DNA from: Liopterus haemorrhoidalis
Taxonomy: Eukaryota > Arthropoda > Insecta > Coleoptera > Dytiscidae
Direction of reading: 5' to 3'
DNA: 64,000 nucleotides
Assembly: GCA_963971575.1 (NCBI GenBank)
Contig: OZ020622.1
Location: forward strand, 13,182,279-13,246,278
The position numbers and the translations under genes were made by a program. This document shows, in pieces, positions 11,091-21,712 of the stretch; positions within the stretch are counted from its first letter, which is position 1; each line of letters opens with the position of its first letter. Below the pieces are notes generated by a model. That model saw only the letters and a program-made list of their open reading frames with translations. It ran no database searches and was not told the DNA's origin.

Positions 11091-11620
11091 GTGTTCAGCA
11101 GAACCCAACCGTTAAATCTCAGCTGTGTTTCAAAGTACTAATTACCTGAACGTCATACTATAAATAAAAACAAAACCAGTCAAAGACAAAAAATGGTAAT
11201 TATTCACTTGCTAGTTAACTTTTTTCTGTATATAATTACTTTTATGACACCATTTGTCATCTAGAGTTAGTTTTTAGTGATGCTTTCAAATATTGAAACA
11301 ATACAATATGTACGATGCTTCCAGCTGTAAAATGTGTCGTAAAAACGATAACATTTTGATTTAGGCGTTTATAATAGATGTTTATAGTACATGTTTATAG
11401 ACTGTAATTACACTATATTGCTGTCAATTATTATACTTTATTACTTAATTATATGAAACATGGCGGTAAATTAATATACGTTCATTTAGCTATTGTTGCC
11501 TGTTTTACTGCTAAATACCACACGTAATTTAATTGTAATCAACAGGACTAGGTTTGGGATTTTTGTGATATTTAACAATGTCGATTTTACAGCGTTCTTT
11601 GACGTCCTCCGGTTCCTATA
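11091..11620. other. AT-rich spacer
   Basis: Nothing recognised beyond the hAT end. Confidence 0.4.
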
Positions 11621-12217
11621 CCCTTTTCACACTAGAACTTTAAGACGAGTAAACTTAAAGTTCACCGATGTTTAACATCGGTATGCTTTCACACTTGATG
11701 TTTAAATCTCCGGTGCTGTCATCAGCTACAGTAATTTTGTCCTTAAGTTACCGTCATGAAATTACCAGTTTTGAACTATCTGCGCAGACGCACATTTTGA
11801 ATTATTATAAACAATTATGGATATTTCATTTCATTCTACAATAAAGACACTACAATAAAGAATATATTACACCTGTATTAACATGTAAGTGATACATTTT
11901 ATCTCAATTATTGTAGCTCTGTATTTTATTAAACACATTATTAAAATAAATAATTTTATTATAACAATAAGTATAAACTTCTTATAACGTCGATATAATA
12001 CAGTATTCTTGTTTATGATAATATAAAATGTTGACAGCACAAATTCAAAGAGTATTTTTTTATAATAGAAATTATGTTGGCAATGCGGACGAAGTTTAAG
12101 ACGCAGATCTCTGTCTTAAACATCGCTTGTATTTAGACGAGGCCATACGGTTTCACATTAGCGTTTAAAGACACATTCACTTTAACATCCGATCTAAAAA
12201 TTCTAGTGTGAAAAGGG
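11621..12217. mobile_element. MITE with ccctttTCACACTAGAA termini, TA-flanked
   Basis: TIR cccttttcacactagaac at the left and ttctagtgtgaaaaggg at the right, each followed by TA. Subterminal sequence is also inverted (acatcggtatg / aacatcg). It is 597 bp with no transposase. Confidence 0.7.
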
Positions 12218-12236
12218 TACTAGTTACATTAACCTC

Positions 12237-12330
12237 CTACAGCAGAGTTTCCCAAACTTAAAGAGTCGCGGAGCACTTTTCACGACAAGAATTCGTCGTG
12301 GAGCACTATCGTTATAAAATAATATATATT
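12237..12330 (+). mobile_element. hAT-type terminal fragment
   Basis: cagcagagtttcccaaactt followed by gtcgcggagcacttttcacg resembles hAT termini that begin CAGnGGTTCCCAAACT. The partner end was not found. Confidence 0.4.
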
Positions 12331-12404
12331 TCTATTAGAATAATTTTTAACGTCCAATTGATACAATAGTAGAAGTAGGAAATAATTTCACTCAGCTTTT
12401 TGGA

Positions 12405-12475
12405 CAGAACGTTTATTTAAGTAAACACAACGTTTCGCCAACTAATTTGTTGGCTTCCTCAGGTGTTATAACGAA
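12405..12475 (-). ncRNA. Hammerhead-ribozyme-like motif of Penelope-element type
   Basis: On the minus strand: acacCTGAGGA, then agccaac-aaatta-gttggc forming a 6-bp perfect stem, then GAAACgttgtg. CUGANGA-stem-GAAAC is the hammerhead core, and Penelope-like elements carry it in their terminal repeats. One extra A precedes the stem, and helix I and III pairing is not convincing. It may therefore be an inactive relic. No Penelope coding sequence is adjacent; a hAT MITE has inserted nearby. Confidence 0.5.
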
Positions 12476-12485
12476 CAATATAAAC

Positions 12486-12931
12486 CAGGGCTTCGAACCG
12501 TTATTTTTTTCGTTTCGGTTTTCGTTCCGGTTCAATTAAAAAAATATATATCGGTGCGATGCCGGTTTTCGTTCCGGCAAAAATAACGGTTTTTTTTTCG
12601 GTTTTCGGTTCAGTTCCGAGTGATAAATTTTTAAATGCTTTTATTTGTATAAGAAATTTATTTTCTACTATAATTTAGAAGAACATTTTATTCCTTATTT
12701 TGTGATAAATATACCAAGGCCGCTGCCAGGGGGGTTTCTGGGCGTTTAACCCCCCCCCCTCCAATTTAATAGTAGCGCATACTTTTCAGTTAAAAAAATT
12801 ACGATTTTTTTCTGCTTATCAGTTTAAAAAATAATCTTAAATAAAATGTATTTGATATTCACTCACATAAACATTATCTGAACCGAAATAAACCGATATT
12901 TTTTTCGGTTCAGTTCCGGTTCGAAGCCCTG
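12486..12931. mobile_element. hAT MITE, copy 1
   Basis: TIR cagggcttcgaaccg / cggttcgaagccctg, with an 8-bp target duplication atataaac on both sides. The subterminal regions carry multiple cggttttcggttc units. The middle shares cgctgccaggggggt with the copy at 51373. Confidence 0.85.
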
Positions 12932-12939
12932 ATATAAAC

Positions 12940-13419
12940 TATAGTAACAATCTTATACTTAATATCAAATTAATTTACCTATACTAATTAAACGTCACTC
13001 TAACATCATGTACATCATCCATCACCAGGGATGGTGAAATTGTAGAAATAACATTGACAAAATATTTTGTACTTGAAAATCTAGAAGAATAGGAAAGCAG
13101 GAAAAATTATTTTATATAACAATATAGAAGTGACTATGAGTTAAATTTTGACAAATAACCTAGTAAATTTAAGTTTATAAAAAAATCAACAATATTCAAA
13201 AACATTTAGAATGATACTCAAATAAATCACTGCATCAATATGACAGACAGTCACACTACCCCGCCTGACAATCTGGTAAGCATAAATCGCAGAGATTGCA
13301 GTGTCACCCCCTGTACAACATAATGCAATAATCAATTTGGAAATCATAAAATCCCACATCAAGATAAAACAGTGAAAGGACCCAAACAGACATTGAAAAC
13401 TGGAACAATCATACAATTC
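12940..13419. other. AT-rich stretch, likely 3' UTR of the retrotransposon remnant at 13420
   Basis: It lies downstream of the minus-strand reverse transcriptase remnant. No coding signature; the frames seen are chance. Confidence 0.35.
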
Positions 13420-13974
13420 GACGTACTAATCCCCAAACTCAATGGTACGCACAAAGACATTGCGAGAATGGTACCTCAAACTGTATACCAAGACCAACAA
13501 TCTCAAAGCTCTCAAAGGGAGTTGAGCGTTCACGAAATCATTAAAGTTATTGGACAGGTAGTCGTCAATAGAATAAAATGCTTTAGCAATAAGATACTTC
13601 TTCATAGTTGTTTGAAAATTGCTAGCTGGTTTTTTTCTGTGGTTCAAGGGTAAAACATTTTAAAAAAATATAGCGTAATAATTGTTGCTATTTCTAGATT
13701 TTGTTAGTCGAGTAAAATCAGAACATAATTTATTTTTATTTCCCGTATTATGATCATGCATCTCCGCATGAAGGTGATAATCTTCAAACTGGCGGTGAGC
13801 ATGTATCAAGCATTGTAAAATACATAGACAGGGAAATTTCAATATGTTAAGCGAAATATATTGTTGTGTAGTCTTTTCTGTAGCCGATCCCGCTAATGAC
13901 ACGTAGAGCTCTACGTTGTAGAGCAGACAGTCTGTTCGCATGAGGAGCGTGACTCAACACCAGTATTGCATAAA
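13420..13974 (-). pseudogene. Jockey/CR1-like reverse transcriptase C-terminus, broken
   Basis: The minus strand reads LYAILVLSHAPHANR, then LQRRALRVISGIGYRKDYTT and later NNGNKNKL-like and NSNNYYAIFF blocks in shifted frames. This is the region after the reverse transcriptase thumb in Jockey/CR1 elements. A DNA transposon interrupts it at 13975; the upstream flank at 15301-15325 reads HPHLSY, which joins directly to AILVLSHAPH. Confidence 0.7.
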
Positions 13975-15300
13975 GGTGCCTGTCCACTTGAGAGTACTCT
14001 CGAGAGTAACTCTCGAGAGCAACTCTCACGGGCTTGTCCACTAGAGAGCTGATTTCGACCGGGTGTACTCTCGAGAGTATCCTGCGAGTTGCTCTCGAGA
14101 GTTACTCTCGAGAGAACTCTCAAGCCTGTGTCCACTTGATCAGTTGTGGAGAGTGGTCAAGATGGCGTCGTACTATAGAAAGGTCGCAGAAGCTGTAATA
14201 ATTCTAACTATTTATAAAAAAAGAAAAAAGTTGAATAAAAAAAATCTGCTGGATTAAGTCATGGATTGATAGAAGACGTGTTTTAGGTGCCTTTTATTAT
14301 AATAAATATTAACAATTTCTGGAAATCAAAAATGAAATGGTGCTGCATCTATTTTTAATAATAAAGTTGAATTGATTAATATTATTAAAAATGTATGTGC
14401 TTTTAATAATTCTCTTATAAAATTTATTTTAAATATTATTAATAAAATTGCAAATAAAAATAGCTGAAGCTATAGCTTGTACTAAAAAATATTGAATAGA
14501 AGATTTAAAGGAATATGATTTTTCTTTTTTCTTAATAAAGGAATGTAAAGTAAAAGAAAGGAAAGTAAATTAATTTCTAATCCTATCATGCCCCTATTCA
14601 TGAAATTGAAGAAATAGAGATTATTGTTCCTGTAAATAAAGTTAGTAAAAAAAAAAAAATAGATATTAAAAAGAAAAGGGTTATTACCTTTATATTTGGG
14701 GTATGTACCTAAAAGCTTTATTAGCATTTTGTTGTTAATTACATTTTAGTAGATGATGTACAAAGTTTTTTGATACTTTAAAAAATAGTTTAATTCAATT
14801 AAATGTAATTACTAAAATAATTCTTTTAATCAGGCGCATAATGTTTTAAACTTTATTTTAATAAAAAAAAATATATATTTTTATTTTTAAATTGAATTAA
14901 ATTTAAACTAATTAATTATTTTTAATAAAATTTTTAAAAAAATGGTTAATAGGTTGGTAATTTTCTAAATTTGGGGGTATAAAATTTCCTACAAAACATT
15001 ATGTTTTTTCATTCTGTCACGGTAATCGACACATTTCACGATCGACAGAATTTCCCGGAGTTCGTACAAGCCGATTAATTTATTTATTTCCTCCGGTGAC
15101 GAATTTTTGAACATCTTGTAAGCAGACAGCTCTCGAGAGTACTCTCTGGAATTCGAACACAGTTCGTATTTGGCGAGCTACTCTCGGAGAGTGTAGGGAG
15201 CACGCCACTTTCTGCGAGTTACTCTCAGATGCCTGTCCACTTGAGAGTAACTGCTATCGAGAGCTTCTCGCCACTATTTACTCTCAAGTGGACAGGCACC
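13975..15300 (+). mobile_element. PIF/Harbinger-like transposon with clustered TCTCGAGA palindromes
   Basis: TIRs ggtgcctgtccacttgagag / ctctcaagtggacaggcacc. ATAA flanks both sides, with one extra A on the left. About six TCTCGAGA palindromes lie in the subterminal regions. A short frame from ATG 14162 encodes MASYYRKVAEAVIILTIYKK, and in the next frame CWIKSWIDRRRVLGAFYY. The last resembles the W-x-W-x-x-R-x-x-x-GA block at the start of Harbinger transposases. The catalytic domain is missing; the interior is AT-rich. Superfamily assignment is moderate. Confidence 0.6.
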
Positions 15301-15324
15301 ATAAGACAGGTGGGGATGAATGAA

Positions 15325-15950
15325 TGAAAAATAGATATTTTTTTTGTTGAAGTTTATTGGAAACTAAGTAGCAAAATCTGCGTTCTACATTTTATTTCTA
15401 CGTTCTATGTCTACGTCGTGCCGCCCCCCCCCCCCGTGTGTGCGCTTGCTTTGAAGTACTTATATAAATAATAAAAAGTCCAGAAAATTTACTTTTAAAG
15501 TTATTTATGATTAACAAACTTAAGTGTAGTTCAAAATGTTCTTTTTGAATTCATTGAGTGTTTAAAGTAGCCGTTTAAATAATGAGGGGCGTATTTCATG
15601 TAAATTTTCATTAACTAAAATATAATTTTATTCAAGTATTTGAATAATGTTACCATTACTTGATTACGGGCTTACTCTAACGGCAATTATGAATTAACTG
15701 CTATTTTTGACATAATCAGAGAGGGTCATAACTAGATTACATTTTGTACACCCTTTTAAAAACACTCGTTTATTATTTAATTTATGTAATTAATTTTTTA
15801 GCCACGCCACGAGTACATCAACTTAATAAATGTGCTCAAAATATTTAACTTTCAAATTTAAACCAGACATTTTAATGTTTTTTTTTTAAAGGTAAAATTT
15901 ATTTAAAAATAAAACGTTTTACAGATGAATATAGCCACGATTATAGTACA
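15325..15950. other. AT-rich spacer with a C-homopolymer
   Basis: A run of C at 15423-15436 is followed by gtgtgtgcgctt. No gene or repeat termini recognised. Confidence 0.4.
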
Positions 15951-16460
15951 AGAGTTTAGGGTATGCAGATGACCTGGATATTATTTCAAATAAGGTTGAA
16001 GACGTAATATACCTTACTAACCTTATTAATGTCGAAGCTCGTAAAGTAGGACAGTAATGAAAAAACCAAGTATCTTATTGTCATGAGAACACTAACTTAA
16101 AAATTAATGACAACAGTTTTGAGAGAGTTTCTACTTTCAAATACCTGGGCACCATAATGAATCAGGGAAATATGATACAGCAGGAAATTACTAATAGAAT
16201 TATTATGCATTATTTGCTGCTAATGCATCGTATTTTGTACTTGATCCCCTCTTCAAAACGAAACTCTTGTCTAGAAACACCAAGATCAGGTTATACCACA
16301 TTATAGTACGTCCCGTATTTATGTATGGGTCCGAAACATGGAGTTAACAAAGCACGATCTACAACACCTTATAGTTTTCGAAAAGAAAATATTACGCAGA
16401 ATCTTTGGTCACATTCAAATTAATGGTGAATGGAGAATTCGTAAGAGCAAAGATATTGGA

Positions 16461-17662
16461 TTCTCCTACCTCACGAAACTAATCCCACCTATAATTATCT
16501 GTTTCAAAATCTAAATAACCAAGTAGTCCTGAAAAATTGAATACCTTTTCATCAACAATTACAAGAACAATTAAATAATATAAGCAGGCCTTTTCCACAG
16601 CTATTCCCAAACCAATTCAATACTCCCTGGATCCTGAACCCAGCTAATTACAACCTCCTCCTAACTCGCTATAATAAAAAAGAAACCAGTTCGTCCATTA
16701 TTTTAAATTCCTATGAATGAAATCATGTCTAAATACCAGAATTACACTGCGATTTACACAGATGGTTCCAAATTACAAAATAAAACTGGTACCGCAATGG
16801 TAGTAGAGAAGAAAGAAATAAATAAATACCACCTGCCAAATATGATGAGCGTCTTCACTGCCGAAGCTTATGCTCTACTCCAAGCAACCGATTACATAAA
16901 AAGCATTCCAAATAAAGAAGACTTCATAATTCATATTGATTCCCTCAGCACCATAGCAGCTATGAAGCAAACTTATTCAAAAGACATCAGCATACAGAAA
17001 ATACAAGACAACATCCACCACTGCATTGAACACGAGAAAAAAATCACAATATTATGGGTCCCATCACATCGCAACATCCCAGGAAATGAAAAAGCAGACG
17101 AAGCTGCCAAGGAGGCCATACACCAAGATATAATTCAAATGCCCACTCCAATGTATGATGCGAAGAATTTTTTTAAAATGAAACTACAGGAAGAATGGAA
17201 TAAAACCGCTACAAAATTCAAAGTCCGCGAAATTATGCAACAAGGCATGAACAAATAATTCTAACAAGAATCAAAATTGGACACACACGACTCACACATC
17301 AACACATATTTGAAAAAAGACACCGCCGATATGCCCCACCTGCAACGTACAACTCACAGTGGAACACGTAATCCTAAATTGTCCACAATACACAGCACAA
17401 AGGATCAGAAACAGACTTCCAACAGACGCACTCCAAATTGCAACCAATACATACGAAAAAAATATTTTAAAATTTCTAGAAGATGTAAACTTAATTGAAT
17501 ATATATAACATTCCACATAATTTTCTAAGAGCCTTAATTAATTATATCAATATTTATGTATATTAAATTTATCATGTAATTATATTAATTATGTAAAACA
17601 GATATTCCGGGGTGCTAATAACTAAGCAGTTGAAGCACCCCTAAATAAATATATTTAAAAAA
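16461..17662 (+). mobile_element. I-like non-LTR retrotransposon, 5'-truncated, nested
   Basis: It is bounded by aaagatattgga (16449) and aaagatatcgga (17663), a 12-bp target duplication with one mismatch. It carries the RNase H region, a zinc-knuckle-like tail (CPTCNVQLTVEHVILNC in shifted frame near 17330-17395) and a 3' UTR ending ggtgctaataactaagcag... plus a poly(A) tail. Only the 3' 1.2 kb is present. Confidence 0.8.
16713..17258 (+). CDS. RNase H domain of the I-like retrotransposon (fragment)
   Basis: The 181-codon frame carries ribonuclease H active-site blocks: IYTDGSK near residue 15, FTAEAYALLQA near 48, IIHIDSLSTIAAM near 72, and ILWVPSHRNIPGNEKADEAA near 113. RNase H degrades the RNA strand of the RNA-DNA hybrid during retrotransposition. 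In the family it is fused downstream of the reverse transcriptase, and coding sequence continues upstream without a start, so the initiating Met is only the first ATG of a truncated frame. A frameshift follows at about 17258. Confidence 0.85.
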   Translation: MNEIMSKYQNYTAIYTDGSKLQNKTGTAMVVEKKEINKYHLPNMMSVFTAEAYALLQATDYIKSIPNKEDFIIHIDSLSTIAAMKQTYSKDISIQKIQDNIHHCIEHEKKITILWVPSHRNIPGNEKADEAAKEAIHQDIIQMPTPMYDAKNFFKMKLQEEWNKTATKFKVREIMQQGMNK

Positions 17663-18100
17663 AAAGATATCGGAGGACTGTACTCAAGGCCAAGTATCAC
17701 ACAAGAACTCAGAGGCAGACGATTACAGTGGTTTGGACACGTTATGAGAATGAGGGAGGACATAATGGTTAGGAAGATATGGGAAGGAAGATTGAGACCC
17801 GTCGACCAGTGGGAAGACCTCGCAAGAGATGGAGAGATCAACTAACTGAAGATCTAACAACTATTGGTATACATGATACTTGGCAAGACCTGACAATGAA
17901 TAGATCAAGATGGAGGACTTATGTGAGTGAAGCCAAAAGTCAACCTGACTGATAGTGCCCAAAGAAGAAGAAGAATAAGGAAATATTTACGAAGGAAATA
18001 TTTGAAATAATTCTATTATTTCAAACAGCAATTTTCAGACAACAAATATCAAATACAAATACCACCGAAGAAAGTATTTGTAATTCCAAATACTAAGGAC

Positions 18101-18554
18101 TTTTTACCGACCGGATTTTTATGAAACTTCATATTTAAGCTTCTGCCATCAATGGCACAAGTTGATCAACATTTGGTAAAAATCGGTTGACTGAAAATGG
18201 GAGTTTACTCGTGTCGATTTTAAAATTTTTGTGAATATTTCACAACAAAAAAATATTTCGAAAAAATTTATTGAACAAAAGTTGCTATAAAAGCAATAAT
18301 TAATAACTTTTATTTGAGACGTTTTTTGATAAAACGAATAATTTCGAATAATTTTTGTAAAATTTTTGGAATTTTTTTCTAAGTCTCAATTTTTTCATAC
18401 TTATTTGTAACGTTTCCATGGTCATAATAAATAATATCTCTATTAGAAAATATTGGGCCAAGTTATTTCTACTCTGCTGCGAGAATGTATTTTATATAAG
18501 TACTTTATGATGGCGGTTGGTCCTGTGGTGGCCACGGCTGATTTTTTTTTTTTT
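18101..18554 (+). mobile_element. Element A copy 3, internally deleted
   Basis: It starts tttttaccgaccgg and ends ggcggttggtcctgtggtgg then ccacggctga and a T-run. The GTCT block and about 200 bp behind it are missing. Confidence 0.75.
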
Positions 18555-18600
18555 GAAGTATTTGAAATACAATGTTTAAAATATCAGAAATTAATTGAAA

Positions 18601-18745
18601 TAGAGATGGAGAGATCAACTAACCGAAGATCTAACAACTATTGGTATACGTGATACTTGGCAAGACCTGACAATGAATAGATCAAGATGGAGGACTTATG
18701 TGAGTGAAGCCAAAAGTCAACCTGACTGATAGTGCCCAAAAAGGA
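18601..18745 (+). repeat. RTE-like 3' end, short second copy
   Basis: Nearly identical to 17825-17960 (gatggagagatcaactaacc ... gatagtgcccaaa). A heavily 5'-truncated insertion. Confidence 0.75.
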
Positions 18746-18749
18746 AGAA

Positions 18750-18931
18750 AAAGATCTGCAAAGATCTGAGAAGTCTGCAAATAACTTAAAATTGGAATAT
18801 CTTAGAACCTTAAATATATCATTAATGTACAAGATAAAAAGAAATGCCCCCAAGATTGTCCCTTGTGGTACCCCAATATTTACATCAACAGTAGACGAAT
18901 CATTATTATTTAGCCGAATTTTTTGTTCTCC
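18750..18931 (-). pseudogene. Reverse transcriptase core fragment (non-LTR)
   Basis: The minus strand encodes NIGVPQGTILGAFLFILYIN, then YSNFKLFADFSDLC, where the FADD catalytic motif has become FADF. It is a separate element from the C-terminal piece at 19352, because the domain order along the minus strand would otherwise be reversed. Confidence 0.7.
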
Positions 18932-19826
18932 ATTAATAATTATAATACTTTATTTAAATAGGATGAGCCTAATATACAAACATAAATAATAAAACATGCA
19001 TATTACAAACAAATTAAAAACAATTAAAAATCAAAATTTAAAAAAAACATGTAAGCAATATAAAAATAGTATAAAAAGTGATAAAAACATACATATTTCG
19101 TTAAAAATAATCTTACATAAAAAGCAAATTACAAATACATCAAAATAAAAAAAAAAAAATATTAAAATAAGATAAAAATACATGTTACATAAAAATTGGT
19201 AAAATCAGACATGATAAAATCAGAAAATTCTTAAAAATACGACATAAAATGTAATAAAACAGACTTATCTAAAAATACTTAATTAAAAATAAAAAAATAT
19301 ATATATATTAAATAAATTACATAAAATAAATAAATAAATATGTGATATACCTCATTTCCTAAAATGTGTAATGAGTTTACTCTTAAATAATTTAACACTT
19401 GAGCATTTCTTAATATGTAATGGCAAGTTATTATATCTATTAAAACCTTTATTTAAAATCTGGTTGCAGTTATTTTGCCTCTTTATTAATTTAACTCTTA
19501 AATTATGACATTCCCGTGTTGGGTACTTATGTACATCATTATTGTATGTTATGTATTTATTAAGATAACTAGAGAGCAGTCCATTGACCAGCTTATATAT
19601 AAATATCATTGAACAAAATTCTAGACGATCAGCCACAGAAAACCAACTAAGCGATGAATATAATATCTCCCGGGGAGTGAACCTGGGAAGTTTAAGAATT
19701 ATTCGCAAACCCCTGTTTTGTAGTTTCTGTAACTGATTCACCGAACCTTTGTTCAATGAGTACAACAAAGTGGCACAGTAATCAAAATGTGGTTGCACAA
19801 TAGATTTATATAAATTAACAAGAGTA

Positions 19827-21037
19827 TAGTTTGTTTCACAATAAGCTGAAGTGACTATCTACTTATGGTCCTAAACACAGTGGGTGGTAATTACAAATAA
19901 CACTAATCCCTTGTTTGCACCCATAAATTAGTCAGTGATGTATCAGGTATAAATTGCAGATGTTTTAAATATCTTTTCACTTCGCTTTGAATTTTCTATC
20001 AGATAACTTGTGATTTGTGTTAAATAGTTCAGTACGTGTTAGAAAAATGTGGCGTCCTTGGAACGAACAATTCACTTCTGTGCAAGCAAATGAAGCAGAT
20101 GACTATGTGACCATGATAGAAGATGATGATCGTGCTCTTGTTTGACATTTATTTGACGTAGCCACCCAACCTTTTGAGTTTGTTTCATGTGTGTCGTACC
20201 AAGTTTCATCTAAACAAATTATTGACCTTTTATGTTCTCTGTATTTTTTAATGTTTTTTAAATAATTTTGTTTCAAAAGTTTTAATCGCTCTGACTCCAT
20301 AAGGAACTGCTTTTTATTTAAAGTTTTAAATTGAAACCCTATACTTTTAAGGGCACGCCATAAGGTCACCGTTGAACAATTAATTTCACACTGGTCTTGG
20401 ATTAATCTTTTGAGCAATATGTCCAATGTTGGCACATTTTGTTCGGTGTACATTTGGTAAATTTTTTGCCGTATTACATCTTTCTGGAAACCATCCAAAC
20501 ATTTTGATATGCCTGAATCCTTTCGTTTTCTTCTCCTATCAATGGACTTATTTACAATATTCCATACTGTTGTCATCGCTACTTTCGTTGCCTTGCTTGT
20601 CTCTTCTAATGCCGCTTGTTTGTTTTTGCGGTTCCTTAAATATAAATACACATTGGCCACAATTTCTTTAGCTTCTACAGGTAAATATATACAAGTTTTT
20701 TCCCGATTTTTTTTTTATTGTATCTTGCACTATATCATCATCTTCTATCATGGTCACATAGTCATCTGCTTCATTTGCTTGCACAGAAGTTAATTGTTCG
20801 TTCCAAGGACGCCACATTTTTCTAACACGTACTGAACTATTTAACACAAATCACAAGTTATCTGATAGAAAATTCAAAGCGAAGTGAAAAGATATTTAAA
20901 ACATCTGCAATTTATACCTGATACATCACTGACTAGTTTATGGGTGCAAACAAGGGATTAGGGTTATTTGTAATTACCACCCACTGTGTTTAGGACCATA
21001 AGTAGATAGTCACGTCAGCTTATCGTGAAACAAACTA
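19827..21037 (-). mobile_element. IS630/Tc1-like DNA transposon with ~290-bp TIRs, deletion derivative
   Basis: Left (19827-20132) and right (20735-21037) ends are near-perfect inverted copies beginning tagtttgtttcac, with TA flanking each side. Each TIR contains the first exon-like segment of the transposase, atgtggcgtccttggaacga, so the start region is duplicated. Between them lies one minus-strand transposase fragment. It is inserted precisely in retrotransposon coding sequence, TA to TA. Confidence 0.85.
20103..20817 (-). pseudogene. DDE transposase N-terminal half (IS630-Tc1-mariner related), truncated
   Basis: It starts at ATG 20817 inside the right TIR (MWRPWNEQLTSVQANEADDY), then needs a one-base shift in an A-run near 20710. 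It continues VANVYLYLRNRKNKQAALEE, a helix-turn-helix (ATKVAMTTVWNIV), and ends IICLDETWYDTHETNSKGW, where LDETW holds the first catalytic Asp. The remaining two acidic residues are deleted, and the frame runs into the left TIR. About half of the family's usual length remains. Confidence 0.75.
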
Positions 21038-21712
21038 TACCTGATGATACTTTGGTAGAATATCTACTAATTAAATAAAGTTTTTTTGTAATTTTTTTTT
21101 TTTTTTTTAATTGTAAATTGTAAGTAATTAGATAGATAGCTTTCGAACTACTTAAATCAGGGAAACAGACTATATATTTGTTCATTTCTATTGATTTGTG
21201 TGACAGCAAAGAACCTTCCTGGTATCTATAAATCCTCCGTTAGCTAGTCTTTGAATTTTAATAATAAATATAAATTTAATCATGTTTCTTAACTTTTCTA
21301 AGTAAAATATATACATTATATTCGATTATAAAATAAAATGCAATCTATATTCCAAGTTTGTTTTATTTGTTTGAGTTGTTGTTGAAAATCATGATGAAAA
21401 GTGTTATGGTTTTCGGAACGTGTCGTAGTTTGAGAATGATGGCAAAACTCAAATCGAGTTCTTGTAACTGATCGTGCTGGTGATACATATAAATTATTCC
21501 ATCGATCATCGAGTTTCTAGCGCGGAGAACTTAGAAACAGCCATTTCTATGCCACTACTAAAACTACTTCACACAGACGTACACTAAAACTTCAACCATT
21601 TTTATTTATTTATTTATTTTTTTTTTTTAATATTAGGATTTTTTTTTTTCTCATATTAAGTGACTTCACGGTATACTTTTGGTGAAATATATTGAAACAA
21701 AATATTTATATA

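Larger units (their letters stand above)
15951..17960 (+). pseudogene. RTE-like non-LTR retrotransposon remnant, split by another element
   Basis: The left part (to 16460) encodes YADDLDII, the reverse transcriptase catalytic motif, then STFKYLGTIMNQG and PVFMYGSETW, all typical of the RTE-like lineage. The right part (from 17663) encodes LRGRRLQWFGHVMRM and in a shifted frame GRPRKRWRDQLTEDL and SRWRTYVSEAK, the usual RTE-like C-terminus. It ends near tgatagtgcccaaagaagaa. The two parts are separated by the I-like element and its 12-bp target duplication. The frames contain stops and shifts. The 3' end recurs at 18601 and 22100. Confidence 0.8.
18932..21110 (-). pseudogene. Non-LTR retrotransposon C-terminal part, interrupted by a DNA transposon
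   Basis: The minus-strand frame 19825-19352 encodes NLYKSIVQPHFDYCATLLYS, LQKLQNRGLRIILKLPR and near the end FNRYNNLPLHIKKCSSVKLF. This is the post-thumb region of Jockey/CR1-type reverse transcriptases. Upstream coding continues beyond the inserted transposon at 21038-21090 as KLYLISRYSTKVSS. The AT-rich 3' UTR runs down to about 18935 with an AATAAA near the end. Confidence 0.75.

Noticed and set aside
13975..14160. Repeated CTCTCGAGAG considered as a satellite array
   Set aside because: Occurs only in the subterminal parts of one TIR element and is better explained as part of it.
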